Below the pieces are notes generated by a model, which worked only from the letters and a program-made list of their open reading frames with translations, had not been told where the DNA came from and searched no databases. Positions 1-6,551 of a stretch of 7,909 nucleotides of DNA are shown here, piece by piece (position 1 is the stretch's first letter; each line of letters opens with the position of its first letter). The stretch comes from an uncultured Brachyspira sp. (GTDB lineage Bacteria > Cyanobacteriota > Vampirovibrionia > Gastranaerophilales > Gastranaerophilaceae), in NCBI GenBank assembly GCA_900321895.1, contig ONYB01000181.1:1-7909 (forward strand), given 5' to 3'. A program made the position numbers and the translations under genes.

Positions 1-398
1 AATTTTCCGCCTGCGTGAAGTACTGTGTGTACGATTTCTAATGCGGATTTGCCTGTTTCAGGTTTGATATCAACAGGAATACCGCGACCGTTATCTTCAA
101 CCGTTATACTGTTATCCTTGTTAATTGTAACGTAAATATCCGTACAATAGCCTGCCAAAGATTCGTCAATAGAGTTATCAACGATTTCGTAAATGCAGTG
201 GTGCAAACCTCTTTGAGAAGTTGAACCGATATACATTCCCGGACGCATTCTAACAGCTTCAAGCCCTTCCAGTACACGAATATTGCTGGCATCGTAACTT
301 GCTGAAGTTTTAGTTTCAATGGTTTCATCGTTATCAGGAATATCGACTACTTCAACTTTTTCAGGTTCAGTAGTTACGTTTTGATTTTCGTCAGTCAT
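1..398 (-). CDS. gyrB: DNA gyrase subunit B, N-terminal part (cut by window edge)
   Basis: GyrB supplies the ATPase of gyrase, the type II topoisomerase that introduces negative supercoils into DNA in the cytoplasm. Only the first 132 residues, the start of the GHKL ATPase domain, are in the window; the gene runs off the left edge. Visible are the GyrB-type opening 'VLEGLEAVRMRPGMYIGST' (residues 42-60), the N box 'EIVDN' (71-75) holding the presumed catalytic Glu71 and Mg-binding Asn75, the G1 box 'DNGRGIP' (102-108), and 'TVLHAGGK' (125-132), which begins the ATP lid. The first 35 or so residues are acidic and precede the usual GyrB start. The ATG at 398 is supported by AGGGGAG (409-415) ten bases upstream. 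ParE is homologous here and cannot be fully excluded, but the wording favours GyrB. An extended -10 promoter lies 43 bases upstream. Confidence 0.93.
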   Translation of the reverse strand, partial: MTDENQNVTTEPEKVEVVDIPDNDETIETKTSASYDASNIRVLEGLEAVRMRPGMYIGSTSQRGLHHCIYEIVDNSIDESLAGYCTDIYVTINKDNSITVEDNGRGIPVDIKPETGKSALEIVHTVLHAGGK

Positions 399-408
399 TT
401 ATAAAATT

Positions 409-415
409 CTCCCCT
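409..415 (-). promoter_or_regulatory. Ribosome binding site of gyrB
   Basis: AGGGGAG on the minus strand, ten bases before the ATG at 398. It fixes the start and so shows that the acidic N-terminal extension of about 35 residues is translated. Confidence 0.75.
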
Positions 416-440
416 AATTTAAATCTATTCTTATGCCTAT

Positions 441-449
441 ATTATAGCA
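441..449 (-). promoter_or_regulatory. Extended -10 promoter of gyrB
   Basis: The minus strand reads TGCTATAAT, a perfect -10 hexamer (TATAAT) with the TGn extension of extended -10 promoters. No good -35 is found 16-18 bp upstream (that position reads roughly TAGCCC), which fits an extended -10 promoter. The predicted transcription start is near 434, giving a leader of about 36 bases. A repeat element (484-611) ends about 35 bp upstream of it. The call is from sequence pattern only. Confidence 0.65.
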
Positions 450-483
450 CAAACAAGATATTTTGGGCTAGAAGTTTACAAAG

Positions 484-611
484 AAGTGAATAGGTAAACA
501 AGTTAATAGGTGAATAGGTTCTTATCGGGTGCATTGCACCAAAGCTGCTAATGAGCGAAGTGAACGAAAAGAACTTCACCTATTATGTAACGAACTTAGT
601 ATCCCAGTATC
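484..611. repeat. Intergenic repeat element, copy 1, built on 8-bp units
   Basis: Five consecutive 8-mers run on the plus strand: AAGTGAAT, AGGTAAAC, AAGTTAAT, AGGTGAAT, AGGTTCTT (484-523), followed by ATC. An inverted match closes the element: AATAGGTGAA (505-514) pairs with TTCACCTATT (575-584), and GTTC (518-521) with GAAC (571-574), leaving a loop of about 49 bases. The loop holds GGTGCA-T-TGCACC (528-540) and GAGCGAA (553-559). TTAGTATC (596-603) and a second AGTATC (606-611) mark the end facing the upstream gene. The words GTTCTTATC, GAGCGAA and TTAGTATC recur in the same order in the second copy at 3243-3356. It fills most of the 230-base gap between the small exported protein and gyrB; nothing else coding is seen there. 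Whether it is a non-autonomous mobile element, a transcript-end structure or a short-repeat locus is not decided by the sequence. Confidence 0.55.
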
Positions 612-628
612 TTTTTTTATTTGGCTCT

Positions 629-1036
629 CTACCTTACAAAAAACTGTGCTTGGGTAAGCGGAACTTGGGGCTTGTCTTTGGAATAAACCTTCATAATGTA
701 GTTACCTTTTTCGTTTATCACAATATAATCGTCGTAATAATACATCTGCTCGTCTTTCAGCCTGACGGTGTTACCCCAGTATAGCTGATAGCCGAATTGG
801 TTGTAATCGTTATCTTTTTTGATAATTTGTATATAAATATATCTTGAATGCACCGTTTTTGGTGTCAAAATCAAATAGTAAATTCGTTCGCCCTTGTCGA
901 AAACCGTCGTGTTATTCATTACGGTTTCTTTCGTAATCGGGTCATGATTAAACAAAATCGACGCTTTATCCATTGTGCACGCTGTTGCACAAAACATTAT
1001 TAAAACTGAAAATACTAAAAAAACTAACTTCTTCAT
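629..1036 (-). CDS. Small exported protein, possible lipoprotein, function unknown
   Basis: A 135-residue protein I do not recognise. Its N-terminus is a signal peptide: Lys2-Lys3, then a hydrophobic stretch 'LVFLVFSVLIMFCATA' (4-19) ending at Cys20. The bases of a lipobox are there (A-T-A-C), but Ala at -3 is weaker than the usual Leu, so lipid anchoring is possible rather than certain; Cys16 could not serve well. The mature part is rich in Tyr, Lys and Asp with alternating hydrophobic residues ('YLILTP', 'YIYIQII', 'GYQLYWG', 'YYYDDYIVIN', 'YIMKVYS'), which suggests a small beta-sandwich fold. The ATG overlaps the TGA stop of the TPR gene (ATGA, 1033-1036) and has no evident ribosome binding site, so it is probably translated by coupling. 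The two products may act together in the envelope; that is inference from gene order. Confidence 0.8.
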   Translation of the reverse strand: MKKLVFLVFSVLIMFCATACTMDKASILFNHDPITKETVMNNTTVFDKGERIYYLILTPKTVHSRYIYIQIIKKDNDYNQFGYQLYWGNTVRLKDEQMYYYDDYIVINEKGNYIMKVYSKDKPQVPLTQAQFFVR

Positions 1037-3129
1037 TTTTGCAGGGTCTTAATTTTTTGTTCAACGTCATTGCTGACTTTAGTATCTTTGTTGTATTTCA
1101 AAAACAATTCGTAATTTTTCAGTGCGTCGGTCGTGTTTTTTTCTGTTTCGTAAGCAAGCCCGAGTGCGTAGTATGCGTACGCATATTCAGGGTTAAGCGA
1201 AATTACGTGCTGAAAACATTTTTTGCTCTCTTCAACATTCTTTTGGTTCGCGTAAACAAGCCCGAGATTGAACCAACCGTCTGCGTATGCAGGGTTTACG
1301 AAAATAGCTTTTTTGTAAAAATCAACAGCATTTTTTTCATCGTTTTTGAGTTTGTAAACATTTCCGATTTTTAATAGTGTAACCTCGTCGCTCGGATTGA
1401 TTTTTAGGGCAGCTTTGTAATTTTTTATTGAATCGTCATATTTGTGTTTTTTGTAGCTGTCATCCCCGAGTGTAATCAGTTCCTTGCTTTTTTCAAGGTC
1501 TGTTGTGTTGTTAACCTTTGTTTCTTCTGTCGCAGTCTGAACCGAGTTGGTCAAATTTACGGCAGGCTTTTCCTCTTCCGAAAGCGTCAGAGAAATTGCG
1601 TCTAATTCATCAGAGGTTGAAAGGTTTGGCAATCCTTTTTGTTGAGCCTCTTCAACCTTGTTTACTTCTGCGATAAATTCTGCAAATTCGTTGCTGTAAG
1701 CTGTTTTTTCAGGGTCAAGCGAAACCGCTTTTTCGTAGTATTCGGTTGCTTTGTCGTTAACTTTGCAAGCACGATAAGCTCGAGCAAGCCCGATGTAGGC
1801 TTTGCTGTCCTTTGTCCCTCTGGAAATAGCTTTTACAAATTCGTCAGTTGCTTTTGAGTAATTTTGAGCCTTTAAATCCTCGTTGCCCAGTGCAATAAGA
1901 GCTTCTGTCAAGTTGTTTTGAGCAATGTCGCTCGGTTTTGCGGCGGAAACTTCTTCGTACAAATTGATTGCGTCTTGATATTTGTGCGTTGCGTGAAGTG
2001 CAATCGCTTTGTTTAGTTTGACGTCGTAGTCCTTGTCGTCAACGGCAAGAACTTGGTCATAGTACAAAATCGCTTTTGCGTAATCTTTTTGTATGTGATA
2101 GCAAGCCGCCAAATCCTTTTTTGTGTCAACGGTTGCTGCGTTTAGTGCAACGGCTTTTTCGTAGTTGAGGATTGCTAAGTTGTAATTTTTAAGTCTTTTG
2201 TAAACAAGCCCCAAGTTTTGGTAAACCCTGCCGTCTTGCGGAAAACTTGTTGCGTAAAGGTTGTATTGCTCAAGAGCCTCCGAATTCTTGCCCATATCCG
2301 CAAGCAGGTTTGCGTAATCAAATCTCAAGGATTGCAAATCAGGATTTTGTTGAAAAACAACTTTGAACTGTTCTTGTGCAAGCTCGTTTTTTTCTAATTC
2401 TTGATATGCAAGTGCAAGGCTTACGTGGGCTGCGGTGTTTTCAGGGTCACGTTCGATAGCCTTTTCCAAAATGTCTGCGGCTTTTTCGTAATTTTTGTTT
2501 TCAAACAGTGCCATTCCGTAGTTTGTAAAGCTGTCAAAATTCTGCGGATTTTTTGCGTAAAGCGTGTCATATTCTGCCGCAGCTTTTTCGTAATCACCGC
2601 TTACAAAATATGTGTTTGCAAGACTTTTTCTTGCCTCAGCGTGTTGTGTGTAGGTTTCCAAAAACAAGTTGTAGTTTGAGATTGCGTCTTTGTAGTCCTT
2701 CATTTGAGTCTGAACATTTGCAATATTCAAATAATTGTACTTGTATTCAGGAAAAAGCTTTGTTGCCTGATTGTATGCATCGAGTGCGTCTTGATATTTG
2801 CTTTGAGTTTCGTAAATATTGCCGAGGCTGATGTAGATAAAAGCGTCGTTCGGCTTTAATTCAGCTGCTTTTTTGTAAGTTTCGACAGCTTTGTCGTATT
2901 CGTCATTGTCATTGTAAAGCCCTGCCAATTTTGTGTAAAGCATAGCATCATCACCGGCGAGCTTAATTGCTTCGACGAGTTTGGCGATAGCACCTTGGGT
3001 GTCGTGTTGATATTCAAGGGTGCATGCCTCTTGATACAAGATGTTTGCCTGCGGAGGCATAGCCGCATCCACGGATAACATCGACATACTGCACAAAACT
3101 AATGCTGAAATAAATAACTTTCTGTTAAT
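1033..3129 (-). CDS. Secreted TPR-repeat protein, apparent ATT start
   Basis: A protein of about 698 residues made almost wholly of tetratricopeptide repeats, which usually form a superhelical scaffold for protein-protein contacts. After a signal peptide ('NRKLFISALVLCSMSMLSV', cleavage probably near 'VDAA'), about 13 TPR units of 34 residues follow to residue 475, then a Glu/Thr/Ser/Asn-rich linker of about 70 residues, then four more TPR units to the C-terminus. Typical signatures are 'YDKAVETYKKAAELKP', 'YEKAADILEKAIERDP' and 'WFNLGLVYANQKN'. The start is chosen at ATT (3129-3127): GAGGAG (3137-3142) sits seven bases before it, and the resulting N-terminus is a standard signal peptide. The in-frame TTG at 3144 overlaps that ribosome binding site and has none of its own; an in-frame stop lies just upstream of it. 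The next ATG codons fall inside the signal peptide. It is the first gene of a unit with the small exported protein. The partner and role are unknown. Confidence 0.88.
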   Translation of the reverse strand: MNRKLFISALVLCSMSMLSVDAAMPPQANILYQEACTLEYQHDTQGAIAKLVEAIKLAGDDAMLYTKLAGLYNDNDEYDKAVETYKKAAELKPNDAFIYISLGNIYETQSKYQDALDAYNQATKLFPEYKYNYLNIANVQTQMKDYKDAISNYNLFLETYTQHAEARKSLANTYFVSGDYEKAAAEYDTLYAKNPQNFDSFTNYGMALFENKNYEKAADILEKAIERDPENTAAHVSLALAYQELEKNELAQEQFKVVFQQNPDLQSLRFDYANLLADMGKNSEALEQYNLYATSFPQDGRVYQNLGLVYKRLKNYNLAILNYEKAVALNAATVDTKKDLAACYHIQKDYAKAILYYDQVLAVDDKDYDVKLNKAIALHATHKYQDAINLYEEVSAAKPSDIAQNNLTEALIALGNEDLKAQNYSKATDEFVKAISRGTKDSKAYIGLARAYRACKVNDKATEYYEKAVSLDPEKTAYSNEFAEFIAEVNKVEEAQQKGLPNLSTSDELDAISLTLSEEEKPAVNLTNSVQTATEETKVNNTTDLEKSKELITLGDDSYKKHKYDDSIKNYKAALKINPSDEVTLLKIGNVYKLKNDEKNAVDFYKKAIFVNPAYADGWFNLGLVYANQKNVEESKKCFQHVISLNPEYAYAYYALGLAYETEKNTTDALKNYELFLKYNKDTKVSNDVEQKIKTLQK

Positions 3130-3136
3130 TTTTCTA

Positions 3137-3142
3137 CTCCTC
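3137..3142 (-). promoter_or_regulatory. Ribosome binding site that sets an ATT start
   Basis: GAGGAG on the minus strand, followed by TAGAAAA (7 bases) and then ATT at 3129. There is no ATG, GTG or TTG at a proper distance downstream in the frame; the TTG at 3144 precedes and overlaps the site. Confidence 0.65.
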
Positions 3143-3163
3143 AAACTTAATTAAGACAACAGT

Positions 3164-3192
3164 ATTTTAGCAAAAAATCGTAAAAGTGTAAA
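3164..3192 (-). promoter_or_regulatory. Promoter of the TPR gene
   Basis: The minus strand carries -35 TTTACA (3187-3192), a 17-bp spacer and -10 TAAAAT (3164-3169), with TGC just before the -10 (TGCTAAAAT). This is a near-consensus sigma-70 type promoter with an extended -10. The predicted start is near 3157, leaving a leader of about 28 bases before the ATT start. The same -35 and spacing occur in front of pheT. Confidence 0.72.
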
Positions 3193-3242
3193 GGGTTTTT
3201 GAGGCTAAATGTGTGTATTCTTAGAAGTTTATTTTAGAAAAG

Positions 3243-3356
3243 ACGTAAATAAGTAAATAAGGTAATAAGTTCTTATCACGAGCCCGATAGAGCGAATTTA
3301 CTTATTTACCTCTATGGTTTTTTCTCTCTCTACGCTTTAGTATCTTTTTGATACTA
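3243..3356. repeat. Intergenic repeat element, copy 2, built on 8-bp units
   Basis: Four consecutive 8-mers run on the plus strand: ACGTAAAT, AAGTAAAT, AAGGTAAT, AAGTTCTT (3243-3274), followed by ATC as in copy 1. Two inverted units, read on the minus strand as AGGTAAAT AAGTAAAT (3296-3311), match the first two units at 15 of 16 positions, with 14 consecutive pairs (3245-3258 with 3296-3309) and a loop of 37 bases. GTTCTTATC (3269-3277), GAGCGAA (3290-3296) and TTAGTATC (3337-3344) are shared in order with the copy at 484-611. The element ends at a perfect small hairpin that overlaps the stop codon of the SH3-like gene. With the promoter at 3164-3192 it accounts for most of the gap between 3130 and 3353. 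Confidence 0.55.
3338..3356. repeat. Perfect 7-bp hairpin overlapping a stop codon
   Basis: The minus strand reads TAGTATCAAAAAGATACTA: a perfect 7-bp stem with a five-base loop, whose first three bases are the TAG stop of the SH3-like gene. No run of T follows on the minus strand (the next bases are AGCGTAGAGAGAG), so it is not a standard Rho-independent terminator. Confidence 0.6.
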
Positions 3357-3998
3357 CTTAATCGCAGGGAAGAAGTATTTGACACCGTCGTCGCTACGCC
3401 AACGTACAAAGCCTGTTTTCGGGGTTTTGTCGATATCTAAAATACTCAACAACATCCAGTTGCCTCGGATTATGTTCAAATTAATTTTTGTCGGATAATT
3501 CATCACAGAAATTACCTTTGACGTATCGTCAGGCGAACCGTGCATATCTTTAATCTTATCCGGCATGCCTTTTAGGGTGTACAAACCGTACTTTTTGCCG
3601 TATGTCGTGTAAAAGTTTACCCAAGTCGCAAATTTATAAGGATCATCTTTCACAATCCAACCGGAAGCCCCTGTTTTATTATCATAGATTACCTCAACCC
3701 AATCTTCGGTTTCGTCTACAACAGCCATTACTGCCAAGTCTTTTTTGTCCTTGTAAACTACAAACACATCCTGAAAAGTCAGGTTTGACGGTTCAAGAGT
3801 ATCTTTTGTGTAGGTTATAACTGTTTTAACTTTAGATTTTATGTCAGGGTTTTCGTAAATCTTTATCGGACTTGACACCTGATAGACGCCGAGCGTGTTT
3901 GTCCTGATGAGGCTCACCGTGTCAGGCATTACGTCTGCCGCAAAGCCTTGCAATCCAAGCCCAAGCAATACCGCAATTAAAACAATTATTTTTTTCAT
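3354..3998 (-). CDS. Exported protein with SH3-like segments, function unknown
   Basis: A 214-residue protein with a clear signal peptide: 'MKK' followed by a hydrophobic core (4-18) and a likely cut near 'GFA-AD' (20/21). The mature part looks like two SH3-like beta-barrel segments. The first, about residues 42-118, has 'PIKIYENPDIKSK', 'DWVEVIYD' and 'GASGWIV', the pattern of bacterial SH3 domains in envelope proteins. The second, about 155-205, has 'SPDDTSKVIS', 'GNWMLLSILD' and 'KTGFVRW'. Such domains often bind cell wall or mediate protein contacts; no catalytic domain is attached. The gene begins four bases after the pheT stop. Its ribosome binding site AGGGAG (4006-4011) forms the last two sense codons of pheT, so it is co-transcribed and probably translationally coupled. 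Gene family beyond 'SH3-like' is not recognised. Confidence 0.85.
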   Translation of the reverse strand: MKKIIVLIAVLLGLGLQGFAADVMPDTVSLIRTNTLGVYQVSSPIKIYENPDIKSKVKTVITYTKDTLEPSNLTFQDVFVVYKDKKDLAVMAVVDETEDWVEVIYDNKTGASGWIVKDDPYKFATWVNFYTTYGKKYGLYTLKGMPDKIKDMHGSPDDTSKVISVMNYPTKINLNIIRGNWMLLSILDIDKTPKTGFVRWRSDDGVKYFFPAIK

Positions 3999-4002
3999 AA
4001 AA

Positions 4003-6483
4003 TTACTCCCTAAAACTTATGTCTGCGTAAGTTTTTTGCAATTTTTCTCTAACATTCTGCATTTGTCTGTCGATAACTTCATCCGTCAAAGTTGAGTTTT
4101 CGTCCTGCAAATGAATTCTGAAAGCAAGGCTCTTATAGCCTTTTTCAATGTTTTCGCCTTGGTAAACGTCAAACACTTCACTGCCTTTGAAAATGTTTTG
4201 CTGAACACCGCCCTTGATTACTCTCTGAATGTCATCGTAAGTTACGTCTTCATTAATTACGAACGCCAAGTCACGCTTAACTTCAGGGAATTGCGGAAGG
4301 TGTTTAAATCTCGGAACAGTTTCCTTGATAATTGCGATGAGTGCGTTCAAATCAAGGCTGAAGACAAATGCGTCTTGATTGAATTTCATTTTGTCTTTCA
4401 AAATCGGGTGAATTTGTCCGAAATAACCGATTGTTTGAAGGTTTTTGCCTAAAATATTTACGGCAGCACTTCTGTACGGATGAAGAATATCAAGTTCTTT
4501 CGCAAGCGGTGATTTATCAAATGCCGTCAATTTGATACGTTTTTCAACTCCGAGTTCGTGGAACAAATTCTCCATAATCCCTTTTACTGCATAGAAATCC
4601 GGTGCAGTCTTAACTTGCCATTTTGAATTTTCGACATCACCAGTCAAAACCCCTGCAAGAACTTTTGTTTCTTTAACACCCGAATTCTTTTCGTCCGGAG
4701 TTCCTTCAAGTGAATATGTTTTGCCGATTTCATAAGCCCAGAAGGTTTTTTGACCGTTGTCATAATTTGATTTCATACAGTTCAAAATACTTACGATTAA
4801 GTTTTGGCGAAGCATTGTGCATTCGTCGCTGACCGGATTTAATACCCTAACAGCTTTTTCATCATCATAAGACATCATAAACCTGTCGAGGAGCGGTTTT
4901 CCGATAAGCGAAGCTGTTACGATTTCGTTCAAGCCGGCAGCTCTCATTAAGTCATGGATTTTTTTACTAATTCGTTCTTCAATAGTAATTTCAGGAGCCA
5001 TAATTTTATTTGGAAGGCTCGGAGAAATCTTGTCGTACCCGTTAATTCTTGCAATTTCTTCGATTAAGTCAATTTCTCTTGTTACATCGTAAGCTCGGAA
5101 AGAAGGAACAGCAAATTTTGCAGCTGCCGAATTTCCGCCCAACTTTTCAAACCCGAGATTTTCGAGAATTGAATCACACCTTTCAGGTGCGATTTCTACC
5201 CCGAGAATTCTTTTTAATTGCGGATATCTCAAAGTTATCTCTGTCGGTTCAAGTTTGTTGTTGCCTGCTTCTACAACCCCTTCAATTTTTGCATCTGCAA
5301 GTTCAACCAAAAGTTGCATTGCACGCATAAGAGCAGGTCTGATTGCTTCAATATCAATACCTCTTTCAAATCTTGCGGAAGCCTCACTTCTATAGCCCAC
5401 ACTTCTTGCAGATTTTCTGTTGCTTGCAGGAGGGAAATAAGCAGCTTCTAGAGCTATTGCGGTTGTATTATCGTCGATTTCGGAATTTTCGCCACCAAAC
5501 ACACCTGCAAGACAAACTCCTTTGTCTTTGTCTGCAATCAAGACGCTGTCTGTTGTAAGGGTTCTTTCGACACCGTCGAGTGTAACAATTTTTTCACCCT
5601 CATTTGCACGACGTACGCAAAGATATCCGTTTAATTTATTCAAATCAAAAGCATGAAACGGTGTACCATATTCCAACATTACGTAATTTGTAATATCAAC
5701 TACATTATTAATTGCCCTAACACCTGATGCTCGAAGTCTTTTTTGCATCCAATCCGGTGACGGCTTGATTTTAATATCTTTCAAAATTCCGAGAGAATAA
5801 TATTTGCAAACGTCATCATCAAGAATTTCAACCTTAAAACTATCTGTTGACAAATCTTTTGTCGATTCAAGCGGAGAAAACTTCAACGGAGTGTTGAAAA
5901 GTGAGCTTAATTCTCTGGCAACGCCGATTACAGACATCTGATCTCCTCTGTTTGCGGTTGGTGCGACATCGAGAACCGTATCTTTTTCAAAACCGAGAAC
6001 ATCTTCAACATTTTCACCAATTTTTACATCAGGGAAAATTCTGTTCAAAACCAAAATGCCATCCTCTTCCTGATAACCTCTTTCGGAAACTCCGAGTTCG
6101 TCAGCGGAGCAAAGCATTCCTTGAGATTCAACTCCACGAATTACCGCTGGAGTTAATGTAAATTGTTCACCTGATTTTCTGTCCAAAACTTTGCTTCCGA
6201 CAGATGCGTAAGGAACAATTTGACCTTCTTTAATATTTTGAGCACCACAAACTACAGTTTTTAAACCGTCACCCGTATTGATTGTTACAAGGTGAAGGTG
6301 GTCTGAATTTGGGTGATTGTCTATTTTTTCAATCTTAACTGTTTTAATATTCGTAAACTGAGGCTTGACTTCTTCAATTCCCTCAACTTCTAACCCGCTC
6401 ATAGTAAGCTCATGAGCAATTTGTTCGTCTTCGACGTTTGCTAAATCTACGAATTCATTTAACCAGTTAATTGATACTTGCAT
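4003..6483 (-). CDS. pheT: Phenylalanine-tRNA ligase, beta subunit
   Basis: The beta chain of the (alpha-beta)2 phenylalanyl-tRNA synthetase, which charges tRNA-Phe in the cytoplasm. Beta binds the tRNA and carries the editing site that removes mischarged tyrosine. At 826 residues it is of ordinary bacterial full length. Domains in order: N-terminal helix and EMAP/OB tRNA-binding domain (about 40-150, 'HPNSDHLHLVTIN', 'GVESQGMLCS'); B3/B4 editing domain (about 210-385, 'NNVVDITNYVMLEYGTPFHAFD', shown in part, and 'YRSEASARFERGID'); B5 (about 410-485, 'REIDLIEEIARINGYD'); catalytic-like core without active site (about 490-710, 'VLNPVSDECTMLRQNL'); C-terminal ferredoxin-like anticodon-binding domain (731-826, 'FPEVKRDLAFVI'). 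The ATG at 6483 has GAGGGA seven bases upstream and its own promoter. pheS, needed for the alpha chain, is not adjacent upstream or downstream, as in cyanobacteria. Confidence 0.97.
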   Translation of the reverse strand: MQVSINWLNEFVDLANVEDEQIAHELTMSGLEVEGIEEVKPQFTNIKTVKIEKIDNHPNSDHLHLVTINTGDGLKTVVCGAQNIKEGQIVPYASVGSKVLDRKSGEQFTLTPAVIRGVESQGMLCSADELGVSERGYQEEDGILVLNRIFPDVKIGENVEDVLGFEKDTVLDVAPTANRGDQMSVIGVARELSSLFNTPLKFSPLESTKDLSTDSFKVEILDDDVCKYYSLGILKDIKIKPSPDWMQKRLRASGVRAINNVVDITNYVMLEYGTPFHAFDLNKLNGYLCVRRANEGEKIVTLDGVERTLTTDSVLIADKDKGVCLAGVFGGENSEIDDNTTAIALEAAYFPPASNRKSARSVGYRSEASARFERGIDIEAIRPALMRAMQLLVELADAKIEGVVEAGNNKLEPTEITLRYPQLKRILGVEIAPERCDSILENLGFEKLGGNSAAAKFAVPSFRAYDVTREIDLIEEIARINGYDKISPSLPNKIMAPEITIEERISKKIHDLMRAAGLNEIVTASLIGKPLLDRFMMSYDDEKAVRVLNPVSDECTMLRQNLIVSILNCMKSNYDNGQKTFWAYEIGKTYSLEGTPDEKNSGVKETKVLAGVLTGDVENSKWQVKTAPDFYAVKGIMENLFHELGVEKRIKLTAFDKSPLAKELDILHPYRSAAVNILGKNLQTIGYFGQIHPILKDKMKFNQDAFVFSLDLNALIAIIKETVPRFKHLPQFPEVKRDLAFVINEDVTYDDIQRVIKGGVQQNIFKGSEVFDVYQGENIEKGYKSLAFRIHLQDENSTLTDEVIDRQMQNVREKLQKTYADISFRE

Positions 6484-6490
6484 TTATACT

Positions 6491-6496
6491 TCCCTC
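6491..6496 (-). promoter_or_regulatory. Ribosome binding site of pheT
   Basis: GAGGGA on the minus strand, seven bases before the pheT ATG; it confirms the start at 6483. Confidence 0.75.
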
Positions 6497-6522
6497 TTAA
6501 TTATTATTGTACTTATAGCCCA

Positions 6523-6551
6523 ATAATACTACAAAAGAAAAGACATGTAAA
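6523..6551 (-). promoter_or_regulatory. Promoter of pheT and the SH3-like gene
   Basis: The minus strand has -35 TTTACA (6546-6551), exactly 17 bp, then -10 TATTAT (6523-6528). The predicted start is near 6516, giving a leader of about 33 bases, too short for a T-box or a leader-peptide attenuator of the kind that controls pheST in other bacteria. No Rho-independent terminator for the gene upstream is visible in the 80-base gap, so read-through from it is also possible. Confidence 0.7.

Noticed and set aside
104..328. Minus-strand open frame of 74 codons within gyrB
   Set aside because: It lies in another frame of the clearly recognised GyrB coding sequence and is its shadow.
484..526. The octamer run as a CRISPR array or phage attachment site
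   Set aside because: The units are 8 bp and contiguous without spacers, and there are no cas genes, integrase or tRNA gene nearby.
528..540. GGTGCA-T-TGCACC as a regulator operator for gyrB
   Set aside because: It lies inside the repeat element more than 75 bp upstream of the gyrB -10 and is not present in the second copy; nothing ties it to gyrB control.
505..584. The long inverted repeat as a Rho-independent terminator for the small exported protein gene
   Set aside because: The loop is about 49 bases and no T run follows on the minus strand, so the standard terminator form is missing; some other transcript-end role remains possible.
551..784. Plus-strand open frame of 77 codons beginning M-S-E-V-N-E-K
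   Set aside because: It begins inside the repeat element and runs antisense through the small exported protein gene, has no ribosome binding site, and its product has no gene-like composition.
3142..3144. TTG as the start of the TPR gene
   Set aside because: It overlaps the GAGGAG ribosome binding site and has no site of its own upstream; it also adds five residues before an otherwise standard signal peptide.
6484..6516. T-box or phenylalanine leader peptide before pheT
   Set aside because: The predicted leader is only about 33 bases and holds no Phe-rich reading frame or terminator/antiterminator pair.
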